A stretch of DNA of 61,441 bases from an uncultured Pelagibacteraceae bacterium (GTDB lineage: Bacteria; Pseudomonadota; Alphaproteobacteria; Pelagibacterales; Pelagibacteraceae), in the NCBI GenBank assembly GCA_902605865.1, contig CACLEJ010000006.1, positions 1 to 61,441 on the forward strand. The letters run 5' to 3'. Under the pieces are notes generated by a model, which made no database searches, had not been told where the DNA came from, and saw only the letters and a list, made by a program, of their open reading frames with translations. Both the position numbers and the translations under genes were made by a program. The first letter of the stretch is position 1, and each line of letters begins with the position of its first letter. Of the stretch, positions 9,675 to 23,546 are shown piece after piece.

Positions 9675-9917
9675 ATGTCAAAATCAAGATTCGTATTCGA
9701 TAAATTTGCAAAATTAATTGAACAAGGTCTGATTAATTACAAGGATGTATCTGACGAGGTAATCTCAATACTAAAATCAAAGAGAGATGAAATTGTATTT
9801 AAAATGAAACTAGCAAGTAAAGAAGAGGTAGATATTTTGAATAAGAGAATTAGTAACCTTGAAAAAAAGTTAGAAGAGAAAAAAAAAAGAAAAAAAACTA
9901 GCAAGGTAAAGAAATAG
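9675..9917 (+). CDS. ubiK: Accessory factor UbiK / BMFP-type coiled-coil protein
   Basis: Small helical protein of 80 aa. The N-terminal half carries an amphipathic helix (FVFDKFAKLIEQG), and the C-terminal half is a coiled coil (EEVDILNKRISNLEKKLEEKKK) ending in a basic tail, the architecture of the UbiK/BMFP family. In E. coli UbiK assists aerobic ubiquinone synthesis. That fits the bc1 operon nearby functionally, but a direct link here is inference. It is a single gene between the divergent lgt and the convergent sensor kinase, whose 3' end it overlaps by 20 nt. Confidence 0.85.
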   Translation: MSKSRFVFDKFAKLIEQGLINYKDVSDEVISILKSKRDEIVFKMKLASKEEVDILNKRISNLEKKLEEKKKRKKTSKVKK

Positions 9918-11214
9918 TCACTTTTAACCCACCCAATTTTGATTTATTGAACTTAATATCTCCTCCATGAGACTTTATAATATCAGATGATATTGATAAA
10001 CCTAAACCGACACTCGATTTAGACTCTGACCTACTTTTATCTATTTTATAGAATGGTTTAGTAATGTTATTAAATTCTGATTTATCTACACCAGGACCAT
10101 CATCATCAATTGATAAAATAATAGTTGAGTTTTTTTTTTCTAAATTTACTGATATTTTTTCTGCATATTTGTTAGAGTTATCTATTAAATTATTGATGCA
10201 CCTTGTAATTAAATTTTTTCTTCCATTGAAATAGATTTTTTTCTTAATTTTTTTATCAATATTATCATTTTCATACCGTATAATTATTTCATCTATAAGT
10301 TCTGAAATATCAAAGTTTTCAGTTTTATCTTTTGCACCTGTACTTGTAAATTGAAGGTATTCATTTAGCATTTTTTCCATTTCGTCAACATCTTTTGAGA
10401 TTTTTTTTGACAAATTTTTATCTTTTATAACAGCGAGCTGTAGTTTTATTCTTGTTAGAGGCGTTCTTAAATCATGACTGATACCAGATAACATTTCAGA
10501 TCTTTGGTTGAGATGTCTTTGGATTCTTTTTCTCATTTTTTCAAATTCTAGACCTGCTTTTCTTATTTCCAAAGCTCCAGAAGGTCTAAACTCCTCAATA
10601 TCTTCACCTCTGCCAAATCTTTCAGAAGCTTGTGCAAGTTTAGTAATTGGTCTTGTTTGGTTTTTTAAGAAAATCATTGCTACTGCTATCATCAAAATTG
10701 CTGGAACGGTTATCCAAAAGGCAAATATTCTAATAGAGGATGCTTGTATTCTATCTTTTGGAAAAAATATTTGCAAAACTCCATCTCTAAATTTTATTCT
10801 TAAATCCACAACTTCCTTATATGAAATGGTATTAAACCAATGTTCACCAATTTTAGGTTTCAATTCTCTTCTCAAAGTCCTATCCATTGGACTAAACCAT
10901 CTTTCAACTTTTATATCAGGTAGTTTTTCATTATCTAAAAATCTAACAGAAAAGCTAAAATTTTTATTGTAAAGATCAGTAACTATTTTTTTATTATATT
11001 CACTCTCATTGTCATAAATATCAATAATAGTTACTATTTCGCTCACTAGAGCTTTAGTTAAGCCTTTATTTGTTTTGATCCATAAACTGTCAAAAAAAAC
11101 TAGAGATATAGTGATTTGTAATATAACTATTGGAACTGCTACAATTAATAATCCTCTATAAAATAATCTTTTGGGTAATATGTTTTTTAAAAATTTACTC
11201 AATCCAAAGAACAT
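9898..11214 (-). CDS. Membrane sensor histidine kinase, EnvZ-like
   Basis: Domains in order: transmembrane helix about 20-42, periplasmic sensor of about 120 residues, transmembrane helix about 163-184, HAMP about 185-237, and a DHp domain with H-box SGISHDLRTPLTRIKLQL (phospho-His about 247). An HATPase domain with N-box RCINNLIDNSNKYA, G1 DDDGPGVD and G2 GLGLSIS follows. At 438 aa this is the classical EnvZ layout. It overlaps the upstream response regulator by 20 nt, so the pair is almost certainly a cognate two-component system. The signal sensed cannot be told from sequence. Its 3' end overlaps ubiK. Confidence 0.93.
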   Translation of the reverse strand: MFFGLSKFLKNILPKRLFYRGLLIVAVPIVILQITISLVFFDSLWIKTNKGLTKALVSEIVTIIDIYDNESEYNKKIVTDLYNKNFSFSVRFLDNEKLPDIKVERWFSPMDRTLRRELKPKIGEHWFNTISYKEVVDLRIKFRDGVLQIFFPKDRIQASSIRIFAFWITVPAILMIAVAMIFLKNQTRPITKLAQASERFGRGEDIEEFRPSGALEIRKAGLEFEKMRKRIQRHLNQRSEMLSGISHDLRTPLTRIKLQLAVIKDKNLSKKISKDVDEMEKMLNEYLQFTSTGAKDKTENFDISELIDEIIIRYENDNIDKKIKKKIYFNGRKNLITRCINNLIDNSNKYAEKISVNLEKKNSTIILSIDDDGPGVDKSEFNNITKPFYKIDKSRSESKSSVGLGLSISSDIIKSHGGDIKFNKSKLGGLKVTISLPC

Positions 11215-11872
11215 ATCCTTCTCCTCTTATAGTTTGTAAGTATTTCGGACTTTTTGGAGTTTCTTCAATTTTTTTTCTTAATCTAGTAACAATAACATCT
11301 ATTGATCGTTCTTTACTTAAATCTATCAAACTTGCAATTTCATCTCTTGTAAAGATTTTGCCAGGAGAATTTATCATTTTTTCTAAAATTACTTTTTCTG
11401 TATTATTTATTTTTAGTCTTTGTTCATCTTTAAAGATAAATAGTTTTTTTAGGTCTATTTTTATATTACCAAATTCAATAATTCTTTTTATTTCTAATGA
11501 CTTAGTTTTATTTAAAATATTATTTATTCTTAAAATTAATTCCTTTGGTTCAAAAGGTTTTGTCAAATAATCGTCTGCACCTACTTCAAGTCCTTCAATT
11601 CTCTCAGATGGTTCTCCCTTAGCTGTCAATAATAAAATTGGTGTATTAATTTTTTTTTTATAATCCTGAGTAAATTCTAGTCCAGTTTTTCCTGGCATCA
11701 TTATATCTAGTACTATTAAGTCAAATTTAATAATTTTAGTTTTTTCAAAAGCATCGATTGAATTTTTAGCAGTTGAAACAAGATAATTATTTTGGTTTAA
11801 GTATTCTTTTACAAGATCTCTAATTCTATCGTCATCATCTACTATCAATATATGGGCTTTAAAGTTTTTCAT
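11195..11872 (-). CDS. OmpR-family response regulator (PetR-like context)
   Basis: A receiver domain with acidic pocket VDDDDR (about 11-16), phospho-acceptor Asp in LDIMMPG (about D56) and LLLTAKGE lysine is followed by a winged-helix DNA-binding domain (SLIDLSKERSIDVIVTRLRKKIEE, GEGYVLWIE). The start was placed at the ATG at 11872 (MKNFKAHILIVDDD); an in-frame ATG nine codons upstream at 11899 is inside the MarR gene and adds non-family sequence. It sits between a MarR gene and a histidine kinase. The MarR-OmpR-kinase order recalls petP-petR of Rhodobacter, where PetR is needed for bc1 expression; that equivalence is inference. Confidence 0.92.
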   Translation of the reverse strand: MKNFKAHILIVDDDDRIRDLVKEYLNQNNYLVSTAKNSIDAFEKTKIIKFDLIVLDIMMPGKTGLEFTQDYKKKINTPILLLTAKGEPSERIEGLEVGADDYLTKPFEPKELILRINNILNKTKSLEIKRIIEFGNIKIDLKKLFIFKDEQRLKINNTEKVILEKMINSPGKIFTRDEIASLIDLSKERSIDVIVTRLRKKIEETPKSPKYLQTIRGEGYVLWIE

Positions 11873-12302
11873 TAATAATTTTTTTAAGCACCTTATCAAA
11901 ACTTATGACATCATTAGAATTTGAACTTAAAAATGCATCATAAATTCTTTTCTTTTGAGCAGAAAATATTTCGTCAAATATTTTTTTTCCTTCCTCTGTT
12001 AAATAAACATGTTTTACTCTTGTATCTATCTCGTCTCTTTTGAATTCTATGGCTTTAATCTCTACTAAGTCGTTTAGAACCCTATTTAAACTTTGCTTAG
12101 TTACTTTAAGTTTTCTTAATAGGATTGAAATAGTAATACCTTCATACAAAGATATAAGGTGAATTACTTTATTGTGAGCAGTTCCTAAAGCATGCTTATC
12201 TAAGACCTTCTTAGCATCAGCGACAGTTTCTCTATATCCGTTGAATATTTTTTCGATATATTCTTTCAATTGATGATCTTTTAGATATAAAAGTTTTTTC
12301 AT
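11859..12302 (-). CDS. MarR-family transcriptional regulator
   Basis: A 147-aa winged-helix regulator. The HTH lies in GITISILLRKLKVTKQSLNRVLNDLVEIKAIEF (in two parts), with a wing RDEIDTRVKHVYLTEEGKKIF typical of MarR, flanked by N- and C-terminal dimerisation helices. It is divergent from ilvE (61-bp gap) and overlaps the downstream response regulator start by 14 nt, so the three regulators (MarR, response regulator, kinase) form one transcript. It probably regulates its own divergent intergenic region, as MarR proteins usually do. Ligand unknown. Confidence 0.9.
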   Translation of the reverse strand: MKKLLYLKDHQLKEYIEKIFNGYRETVADAKKVLDKHALGTAHNKVIHLISLYEGITISILLRKLKVTKQSLNRVLNDLVEIKAIEFKRDEIDTRVKHVYLTEEGKKIFDEIFSAQKKRIYDAFLSSNSNDVISFDKVLKKIINEKL

Positions 12303-12316
12303 AATGGTAAGTTATA

Positions 12317-12345
12317 TTGACATATTATATATACAAAGATATTTT
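12317..12345 (+). promoter_or_regulatory. Candidate sigma-70 promoter of ilvE
   Basis: TTGACA at 12317-12322, a 17-bp spacer, then TATTTT at 12340-12345, about 18 nt before the ilvE ATG. The -35 box is perfect and the -10 box moderate. It lies inside the divergent MarR/ilvE gap, so a MarR protein bound here could control both directions. Confidence 0.5.
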
Positions 12346-12363
12346 TTCTAAAAAATAAATCAA

Positions 12364-13245
12364 ATGATACCTTACGATAAAAGAGATGGAAAAATCTGGT
12401 ACAATGGTGAGCTTGTTGAATGGCAAGATGCAAAACTCCATGTCATAAGTCATGGTCTTCATTATGCAAGTCTAGTTTTTGAGGGTGTGAGAGTGTACGA
12501 TGGTGAAATTTTCAAGTTACAAGAACATACAGATAGATTGTATCATTCGGCAAAAAGAATGGACATGGTAATTCCCTATACTAAAGAGGAAATAAACAAA
12601 GCTTGTAACCAAATAATAAAAATTCAAAATATACAGAATGGTTATCTAAGGCCTTTTGCCTGGAGAGGTAGTGAAATGATGGGTGTATCTGCTCAAAAAA
12701 CAAAAATAAATGTAGCTGTTGCTACGTGGGAGTGGGGTGATTATTTCGATCCCAAGTTGAAAATTGAAGGCATTAAGTTAAATATCTCAAATTGGAGAAG
12801 ACCTGCCCCAAACACAATACCCTGGGATAGTAAAGCTGCAGGGTTGTATATGATTTGTACACTTTCAAAGCATGAAGCGGAAAGGCAGGGATTTAGCGAG
12901 TCGTTAATGTTAGATCATGAAGAAAATGTTGCAGAGTCAACAAGCGCTAATATTTTTTTTAAAGATAAAAATGGAGAACTTCATACACCTATTCCAGATT
13001 CCTTTCTCAATGGTATTACACGACAAACAGTAATTGAACTTGCTAAATCAAAAAATATAAAAGTTCATGAAAGAAAAATTAAACCAGATGAGTTACCAAA
13101 CTTTGAGGGATGCTTTTTAACTGGGACAGCTGCTGAGATAACCCCAATATCTCAAATTGCTGAAAATAATTATAAAGTTTGTGATCTAATTTTAGATTTA
13201 TCAGCAAGCTATGGTAAATTAGTGAGAAAAAAAAGAGCTGCTTAA
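12364..13245 (+). CDS. ilvE: Branched-chain amino acid aminotransferase, class IV
   Basis: PLP-dependent last step of Ile, Leu and Val synthesis, also the first step of their breakdown. The 293-aa sequence begins IPYDKRDGKIWYNGELVEWQ and shows HVISHGLHYASLVFEGVRVYDG. Later it has WRRPAPNTIPWDSKAAGLYM (carrying the PLP lysine), LMLDHEENVAESTSANIFF and FLTGTAAEITPI. These motifs identify a class IV BCAT rather than a D-amino-acid or aminodeoxychorismate enzyme. It is divergent from the MarR gene. Its TAA stop is shared with the convergent pgsA stop (TTAA). Confidence 0.95.
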   Translation: MIPYDKRDGKIWYNGELVEWQDAKLHVISHGLHYASLVFEGVRVYDGEIFKLQEHTDRLYHSAKRMDMVIPYTKEEINKACNQIIKIQNIQNGYLRPFAWRGSEMMGVSAQKTKINVAVATWEWGDYFDPKLKIEGIKLNISNWRRPAPNTIPWDSKAAGLYMICTLSKHEAERQGFSESLMLDHEENVAESTSANIFFKDKNGELHTPIPDSFLNGITRQTVIELAKSKNIKVHERKIKPDELPNFEGCFLTGTAAEITPISQIAENNYKVCDLILDLSASYGKLVRKKRAA

Positions 13246-13820
13246 TCTTTACTATCCTCAGATATCGCGTGGTCGATACCTTTTCTTAAATATTCATACC
13301 CAGTATACAAAGTAAGAAAAGCAGAAAGCCATAATAAAATTATTCCAATTGTTTGAGCATTGTAGTCTTGGAAATTTATAATTTTATTTCCAGTTTCTCC
13401 AGTGAGTAAAACAGCAATACAAAACATTTGAAGAAAAGTTTTTACTTTTGCTAGACTTGAAACTGGAAGTTTGACACTTCCTTTAGCTAAAAATTCTCTT
13501 AAACCAGAAATTAATACCTCTCTCGTAAGTATTATTATTGCAGCAATAACCTCAAAGTTTTTAATAGTTCCATCCATAACAAGTAATATTAGTGCAGTAG
13601 CTACTATAATTTTATCAGCAATTGGGTCTAATAATTCACCAAGTTTGGATTCCTCTTTAAACATTCTTGCTAATAATCCATCTAAGAAGTCAGTAAATGA
13701 GGCAACAACAAACAGTGCAAATGGAATTACATCTCCATAAAACCCTGGCAAATAAAATGTAAAAACAAATATAGGAACAATTATAATTCTACCAATAGTT
13801 AAATAATTTGGAATTTTCAT
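13242..13820 (-). CDS. pgsA: CDP-diacylglycerol-glycerol-3-phosphate 3-phosphatidyltransferase
   Basis: Commits CDP-diacylglycerol to phosphatidylglycerol in the inner membrane. The CDP-alcohol phosphotransferase motif D-x2-DG-x2-AR-x8-G-x3-D-x3-D is visible in TDFLDGLLARMF...KLGELLDPIADK (about 43-72). Four to five hydrophobic helices span the 192 residues, the usual length. It follows uvrC by 3 nt; uvrC-pgsA adjacency is widespread in proteobacteria. It ends in a 4-nt convergent overlap with ilvE. Confidence 0.95.
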   Translation of the reverse strand: MKIPNYLTIGRIIIVPIFVFTFYLPGFYGDVIPFALFVVASFTDFLDGLLARMFKEESKLGELLDPIADKIIVATALILLVMDGTIKNFEVIAAIIILTREVLISGLREFLAKGSVKLPVSSLAKVKTFLQMFCIAVLLTGETGNKIINFQDYNAQTIGIILLWLSAFLTLYTGYEYLRKGIDHAISEDSKD

Positions 13821-13823
13821 ATA

Positions 13824-15659
13824 TTACTCGTGGAAGTAATTATATATCTTTTTCGCAACTTTTTCCTCAACTCCTTCGACTGTTTTTATCTCATCTAAGC
13901 TGGCGGATTCAACTGCTCTTGCTGAACCAAAGTGATTTAAAAGTGCTCTTTTTCTAATAGATCCAATTCCATCTATTTGATCAAGTAAAGACTTACTAAT
14001 ACCTTTTTTTCTCTTTGCTCTATGTGCACTAATTGCAAATCTATGAGACTCATCCCTTAATCTTTGTAAGAAAAAGAGGGTAGGGTCATTTTTTTCAAAC
14101 TTAAATTCTTTACCATTATGAAAAAAAGTTTCATTACCACTATTCCTAAATTTACCTTTTGCAATTGCAATCATTGGAATATCATGTAACCCTAATTCAT
14201 TAAGTGTCTCCCTAGCTACTGAGTACTGTCCTTTACCACCATCAACTATCACTAAGTCTGGCATTGTTAGATAATTATCTTTTTCTTGAACAGCTCTTTT
14301 AAATCTTCTATTTAAAACTTCTCGCATCATCCCATAATCATCTTGTTCATTTTTCTTAATTTTAATATTAAATTTTCTATACCTTTTTTTAATAAAACCC
14401 TCATCACCAAAAGTAATGAGAGCGCCAACACTATTAGTTCCTTGAATATGACTATTGTCATAAACCTCAACTAGATTAATATTGTTTTCTAAATTAAATT
14501 TTTTAGAAACATTTTCAAACAACTCTTTATTATTTTGGCTCTCATAAATTTTTCTATTTAGGCTATCTTTTGCATTTTTTAGAGCTTGATTTACAACTTT
14601 TAGTTTAGAACCTCTTTTTGCAACAGAAATATTTATTTCTTTATTTTCTTTTTGTGAAAGTGTTTTTTCAATTAGGACTTTTTCCTTTATATCATCACTT
14701 AAGATAATGGAGCTTGGTACACTTTTATTTTCATAAAATTGAGAAACAAAAGAATTCAAAATTTCTTTTAGGTTATCGTCTGGGTCGTGTTTAGGAAAAA
14801 AGGCTTGGTTCCCCCAGTTTTGTTTTGATCTATAAAAAAATACTTGAATACAAGTCTTACCAGACTCTTTGTATCCAGCTATAACATCTGCTTCAACTAA
14901 ATTTGCCTCATTTATTCTTTGAGATGATTGAATGATGTTTAAAGATTTAATTCGATCCCTCAAGATTGCAGCTTTTTCAAAATCCAAATCAGAACTTGCT
15001 TTTTCCATTTGTCCTGACAAATTTTTTTGTATCTTTCTTGATTTACCCGATACGAATTCAATTGCACTATCTACTGATAGTTTATAATCATCTTTTTCTA
15101 TGTATCCAACGCATGGTCCAGAACATCTCTTGATTTGATAAAGGATGCAAGGTCTTTCTCTTTTTTTAAATACTGAATCATCACAAACTCTTAGTTGAAA
15201 AATTTTCTGGATCATTTTGATAGTCCAATTTGCAGATCCAGCTGAAGCAAATGGTCCAAAGTAAAAACCCTCTCTAGTTTTTTTTCCTCTATGTCTTCTA
15301 ATTTGAGGCCATTTATCCTCATTTCCAATAAAAATAAATGGAAATGATTTGTCGTCCCGTAAAAGTATATTGAATTTAGGTTTATATTTTTTTATTAAGT
15401 TTGCCTCTAGAAGGAGTGCTTCACTCTCATTTGAGGTACTTGTGATCTCAATTCTCCTTGTTTGAGATAACATTCTCTCAGTTCTAATAATATGATTTTT
15501 CTCTGAAACATAGCTCTTTAATCTGTTAGGTAAGTTTTTTGCTTTACCAACATAAAGTATCAAATTTTTTTCATTTAACATCCTGTATACACCAGGAAGT
15601 TTAGGTATTAGTGGTAGCTCTTTTTTAATTGCTTCTTTGCCTATTTCAGAACTTATCAT
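13824..15659 (-). CDS. uvrC: Excinuclease ABC subunit C
   Basis: Makes the dual incisions in nucleotide excision repair. Domains in order: GIY-YIG nuclease ([21 protein letters not shown], about 24-44), a Cys-rich middle segment ([19 protein letters not shown]), UVR motif ([16 protein letters not shown]), RNase H-like nuclease ([31 protein letters not shown]) and C-terminal tandem HhH ([20 protein letters not shown]). The 611 aa length is normal. It shares an operon with uvrB upstream, separated by two folate genes, and overlaps folB by 14 nt. Confidence 0.97.
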   Translation of the reverse strand: MISSEIGKEAIKKELPLIPKLPGVYRMLNEKNLILYVGKAKNLPNRLKSYVSEKNHIIRTERMLSQTRRIEITSTSNESEALLLEANLIKKYKPKFNILLRDDKSFPFIFIGNEDKWPQIRRHRGKKTREGFYFGPFASAGSANWTIKMIQKIFQLRVCDDSVFKKRERPCILYQIKRCSGPCVGYIEKDDYKLSVDSAIEFVSGKSRKIQKNLSGQMEKASSDLDFEKAAILRDRIKSLNIIQSSQRINEANLVEADVIAGYKESGKTCIQVFFYRSKQNWGNQAFFPKHDPDDNLKEILNSFVSQFYENKSVPSSIILSDDIKEKVLIEKTLSQKENKEINISVAKRGSKLKVVNQALKNAKDSLNRKIYESQNNKELFENVSKKFNLENNINLVEVYDNSHIQGTNSVGALITFGDEGFIKKRYRKFNIKIKKNEQDDYGMMREVLNRRFKRAVQEKDNYLTMPDLVIVDGGKGQYSVARETLNELGLHDIPMIAIAKGKFRNSGNETFFHNGKEFKFEKNDPTLFFLQRLRDESHRFAISAHRAKRKKGISKSLLDQIDGIGSIRKRALLNHFGSARAVESASLDEIKTVEGVEEKVAKKIYNYFHE

Positions 15660-16071
15660 GACTTCTTTTTTTTGAAATTTGAATACCTACGGAAGAGCAA
15701 TCTTTCATAATTTCTAATTTCTCAATTTGAAGACTTATTTTATCAATTCTTTTATCTTTGAATAGTTCATCGAATACATCTTCCGCCAATGTTTCAAGAA
15801 AATTGTAATGTTTATTTTTTATAAGTTTCTTGATTAGTCTTACAATTTTTGCATAATTTACAATCGTTTTTATATCTTTATCGTCTGAAGGTTTCTTATC
15901 CTCATAATTTACTTCTACATTAAATTTTACTTTTTGAGGCTTTTCTTTTTCAAATTCAAAATAACCAAGTTTTAAATCCAGAATTAGTTCTTTAATGATT
16001 ACTTTTTTTTCGTAATTAAAAAGAATTTTGTTTTTGTTAATTTTAATGACTTTAAAATTATTTTTTTTCAT
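15646..16071 (-). CDS. folB: Dihydroneopterin aldolase-like protein
   Basis: A FolB/FolX tunnelling-fold protein. FolB splits dihydroneopterin to 6-hydroxymethyl-dihydropterin in folate synthesis. Recognisable blocks are [22 protein letters not shown] (in two parts), [34 protein letters not shown] with the family ETLAE and the C-terminal SSVGIQIS. The start was set at the ATG at 16071 because it overlaps the stop of the upstream reductase as ATGA; an in-frame ATG at 16104 would add 11 unrelated residues. The sequence is diverged and very Lys-rich, so substrate identity is moderately certain. Confidence 0.82.
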   Translation of the reverse strand: MKKNNFKVIKINKNKILFNYEKKVIIKELILDLKLGYFEFEKEKPQKVKFNVEVNYEDKKPSDDKDIKTIVNYAKIVRLIKKLIKNKHYNFLETLAEDVFDELFKDKRIDKISLQIEKLEIMKDCSSVGIQISKKRSHDKF

Positions 16072-16801
16072 TCTTTTCCACCCATGATATCTGGTGTTTG
16101 CCAATTTAAGTTTTGACCACTATCTACTGCTAGCACCTGTCCAGTAATAGATATATTTTTAATGAAAAAGTCAACTGCGTTGCATATTTGCTCAATATCT
16201 ACTTGTCTTTTGAGAGGTGTTGCCATGTATTGTTTTTTAAAATGTTTTTCACTTTGTCTCTTATTTTTAATTGTAGGACCAGGGGCAATTCCATTAACTC
16301 TTATTTTTGGCGCTAAGCTCATGGCACTAGTTTTTGTAAGGGTATAAAGTCCAGTCTTACTTATGGTATATGAAAAAAAATACGGAGTAAGTTTAAAAAC
16401 TCTTTGATCAATTATATTAATAATATTATTGTTTTTAGTCTTAATATTCTTAGCGAATTCTTTTGATAAAAGCGCAGGTGTTCTTAGATTTGTTCTTAAA
16501 TGTTGCCCCCAACTATCCGTATTAAAGTTTTCTAACTTATCATTTTCAAACAGAGAAGCATTATTTATTAAACAATCAAAATATTTTAATTTAGACTTTG
16601 CAAATTTAACAATCTTATTTACATCATTTTCAATACTTAGATCTCCTTTAACCAAATAAACTTTTGTACCATTTGTAGATAATTCTTTTTTGAGTTTTTC
16701 AGCCTTTACTTTTGATTTATTAAAATGGATTACGATTTCTACTCCCTTGCCTGAAAGTTTCCTAGCTATAGCAGCGCCAATTCTTGTAGCTCCACCAGTA
16801 A

Positions 16802-16823
<22 letters not shown>
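16068..16823 (-). CDS. SDR-family oxidoreductase resembling pteridine reductase/FolM
   Basis: A 251-aa short-chain dehydrogenase. The nucleotide-binding motif is TGGATRIG (about 9-16). The Arg in TGxxxRxG, in place of the usual Gly, is a hallmark of the PTR1/FolM group. The NNAS motif and the catalytic YTISK (Tyr-x3-Lys) are present, followed by [10 protein letters not shown] and the C-terminal [16 protein letters not shown], also FolM-like. Together with the immediately downstream folB (ATGA overlap) this supports dihydrofolate or dihydromonapterin reductase activity. That activity is inferred. Its start overlaps uvrB by 22 nt. Confidence 0.83.
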
Positions 16824-21214
<4,391 letters not shown>

Positions 21215-21225
21215 TTCTTTGAAAA

Positions 21226-21609
21226 TTATTTAGTTTTTTTCTTTTTCTCTAAACCAAATACTGGAGAGTTTCTAAATCTTAAAACAAGTATTGCTATAGC
21301 GATTAAAACAATAGCACCTGCTTCATATAATAATACTTCTGGATTAATTGATTTTCCTTGTAAAATTATAAATCTAGAAAGGGCAGTAATTGCAATAAAT
21401 AATGGAAGAGTTATTTGAATTGATTGACTTTCCCAAAATACTCTTACCATTGCTAAAACTTCTAGGTATAGAAAAAGTAAAAGCAAATCAGCCAAAGTAA
21501 CTTTTTGAACAACTATCATTTGATATATCTCAATACCAAATGCTATAACTGTAGCAGCAAGTATAATTACTAGAGCTATTAATTGGATTTGTTTTACTAT
21601 ATTTTCCAT
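21226..21609 (-). CDS. PsiE-family inner-membrane protein
   Basis: A 127-aa protein with four predicted membrane helices (about 9-31, 38-58, 66-86, 95-115) and a basic C-terminus (GLEKKKKTK). The segment LLLLFLYLEVLAMVRVFWES with conserved Glu and Arg is typical of phosphate-starvation-inducible PsiE family proteins. Their biochemical role is unknown, and nothing in the upstream sequence shows Pho regulation here. It lies between trxB (24 nt upstream) and the reductase (11 nt downstream). Confidence 0.8.
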   Translation of the reverse strand: MENIVKQIQLIALVIILAATVIAFGIEIYQMIVVQKVTLADLLLLFLYLEVLAMVRVFWESQSIQITLPLFIAITALSRFIILQGKSINPEVLLYEAGAIVLIAIAILVLRFRNSPVFGLEKKKKTK

Positions 21610-21633
21610 GGATAACTTATAAATGATCTTAAA

Positions 21634-22581
21634 TTAATTTGAAGCTAAAAATTTTTCTGCTTCTAGGGCAGCCATACAGCCCATTCCTGCTGCTGTTACC
21701 GCTTGTCTAAAAATTTTGTCTTTAACATCTCCAGCAGCATAAACTCCCGGAACATTTGTCTCTGTAGAATCACTTTTTGTAATTAGATAACCTGTATTAT
21801 CCATTTCTAATTGATCTTTAAATAGTGAAGTTGCAGGGTCATGACCAATAGCTATAAATAAACCATCAATTTTTAACTCTGACATTTCATTAGTTTTAAT
21901 ATTTTTAATTTTCAAACCTTTTACATTTTTTGGTTCTTCATCTCCAATCACTTCTTCAACAACTGAGTCCCAGATAATTTCAATTTTTTTGTTTTCCATT
22001 AATTTTTTTTGCAAAAGTTTTTCTGCTCTAAGTTCATTTCTTCTGTGAATTAACTGCACTTTTGATGCAAATTTTGTAAGAAACATTGCTTCTTCAACTG
22101 CTGCATTACCACCTCCAACTACTGCTACTGTTTTATCTTTAAAAAAGAAACCATCACATGTTGCACATGCCGAAACTCCAAATCCTTTAAATTTTTCTTC
22201 AGACTCAATGTTTAACCATCTTGCTTGAGCACCTGTTGAAATTATAATTGAGTCTGCAGTATATTTTTGCCCACCATCGCCTATCGCTTCAAAAGGTTTA
22301 GATTTTAAATTTACTGATTGAATATGATCTTCAACTAAATCAGTTCCCACTGCTTTTGCTTGCTCTCTCATTTGTTCCATTAACCATGGTCCTTGTATAA
22401 CATCAGCAAAACCTGGATAGTTCTCAACATCAGTTGTAATTGTTAGTTGACCACCTGGCTGCATTCCTGCAACTAGCATTGGTTTCAGCATAGCTCTTGC
22501 TGCATAAACTGCAGCAGTGTATCCCGCTGGACCAGATCCAATTATTAACACTTTTGTATGTTTAGTTGGTTTTTCACTCAT
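21634..22581 (-). CDS. trxB: Thioredoxin reductase
   Basis: FAD/NADPH disulfide reductase that keeps thioredoxin reduced. FAD-binding IIGSGPAGYTAAVYAAR (about 13-29), ENYPGF, the redox-active CATCDG (about 139-144), NADPH-binding VVGGGNAAVEEAMFL and C-terminal GVYAAGDVKDKIFRQAVTAAG are all present. The 315 aa length is the standard low-molecular-weight form. Its start is only 20 bp from the divergent ELM1-family start. Confidence 0.97.
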   Translation of the reverse strand: MSEKPTKHTKVLIIGSGPAGYTAAVYAARAMLKPMLVAGMQPGGQLTITTDVENYPGFADVIQGPWLMEQMREQAKAVGTDLVEDHIQSVNLKSKPFEAIGDGGQKYTADSIIISTGAQARWLNIESEEKFKGFGVSACATCDGFFFKDKTVAVVGGGNAAVEEAMFLTKFASKVQLIHRRNELRAEKLLQKKLMENKKIEIIWDSVVEEVIGDEEPKNVKGLKIKNIKTNEMSELKIDGLFIAIGHDPATSLFKDQLEMDNTGYLITKSDSTETNVPGVYAAGDVKDKIFRQAVTAAGMGCMAALEAEKFLASN

Positions 22582-22601
22582 AGAGGTCTATATAGTTAAT
22601 A

Positions 22602-23546
22602 ATGAGCAAATTAAAAGGTATTTTATTGACCGAGGGTATGCACGGAATGCTGAGCCAGGTTGAAGGCTTAGCTAAAGCTTTAGATATAGAATTTACTCAC
22701 CACAAGGTTGAACTAAATAATTTGTGGAAGTTAATTCCATCAAAATTTACGCCAATTTCTCAAATAGTTTATAAAAAAATAAATCACTCAGATTATGATT
22801 TAATAATATCTTGTGGCCGAAAAAGTATAATTCCATCTATCCATTTAAAAAGTATTTCAAACAAAAAAGTTTTAAATATCCATATTCAAGATCCAAAAAT
22901 AAACTTAAATTACTTTGATTTTATAGTAGCCCCTGAACATGATGGAATTAACGGGCCCAATGTCATTACTACTAAAGGTGCCCTCCATTATCTTACAGAA
23001 AGTGAAATAGTTGAGCATAAGAATTATTTAAACTCTTTTATAAAAAAAGATGAAAGAAAAATCTGGTGCTTAATAATGGGTGGGCCCACAAAATACTATG
23101 ATTATTCAACAAAAAATATGAAACATATTTTTTCAATATTTTACAAACTATTGAAAAAACATGAATTTCAACTTGTTGTGATACCATCAATGAGAACTCC
23201 ACTTAATACTATTCACTATGCTAAAGAATTTTTTGGCGAAAATCATACTGTTGTAATGAACGTTGACAAAAAAGCTTACTTATCAGCTCTAGCTATTTCT
23301 GAAAATATTGTTGTTACTTGCGACTCTAGCTCAATGATTTCAGAAGCTGCTTTAACTGGAAAACCAGTTTATATTGCAAATATTTTGCCTAGAAAAAATG
23401 ATATAAGATTTCAAAGATTTAGAAATTTATTTAGAGAATTAAATATCATAAGAAACCTTGGGGAAGATATGGAAACTTGGACTTATCAAAAACTTGATGA
23501 AGCAAATAGAGTAGCAAAAATCATAAAAGAGAGATTAAATAGCTAA
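22602..23546 (+). CDS. Mitochondrial fission ELM1-family protein
   Basis: A 314-aa member of the family related to plant ELM1, widespread in alphaproteobacteria and structurally akin to GT-B glycosyltransferases. Evidence is the N-terminal LLTEGMHGMLSQVEGLAKAL, DLIISCGRKSIIPSIHLK, HIQDPKINLNYFDFIVAPEHDG, IWCLIMGGPTKYY and the C-terminal TCDSSSMISEAALTGKPVYI. The last block resembles nucleotide-sugar binding ends of GT-B enzymes. Plant ELM1 acts in mitochondrial division; the bacterial role is undefined. The TAA stop overlaps the next gene start by 1 nt (TAATG), suggesting a functional pair. Confidence 0.88.
   Translation: MSKLKGILLTEGMHGMLSQVEGLAKALDIEFTHHKVELNNLWKLIPSKFTPISQIVYKKINHSDYDLIISCGRKSIIPSIHLKSISNKKVLNIHIQDPKINLNYFDFIVAPEHDGINGPNVITTKGALHYLTESEIVEHKNYLNSFIKKDERKIWCLIMGGPTKYYDYSTKNMKHIFSIFYKLLKKHEFQLVVIPSMRTPLNTIHYAKEFFGENHTVVMNVDKKAYLSALAISENIVVTCDSSSMISEAALTGKPVYIANILPRKNDIRFQRFRNLFRELNIIRNLGEDMETWTYQKLDEANRVAKIIKERLNS

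Noticed and set aside
10508..10972. Open frame of 154 codons on the plus strand
   Set aside because: It lies entirely antisense to the well-supported histidine kinase, has no family motif and reflects the kinase codon pattern.
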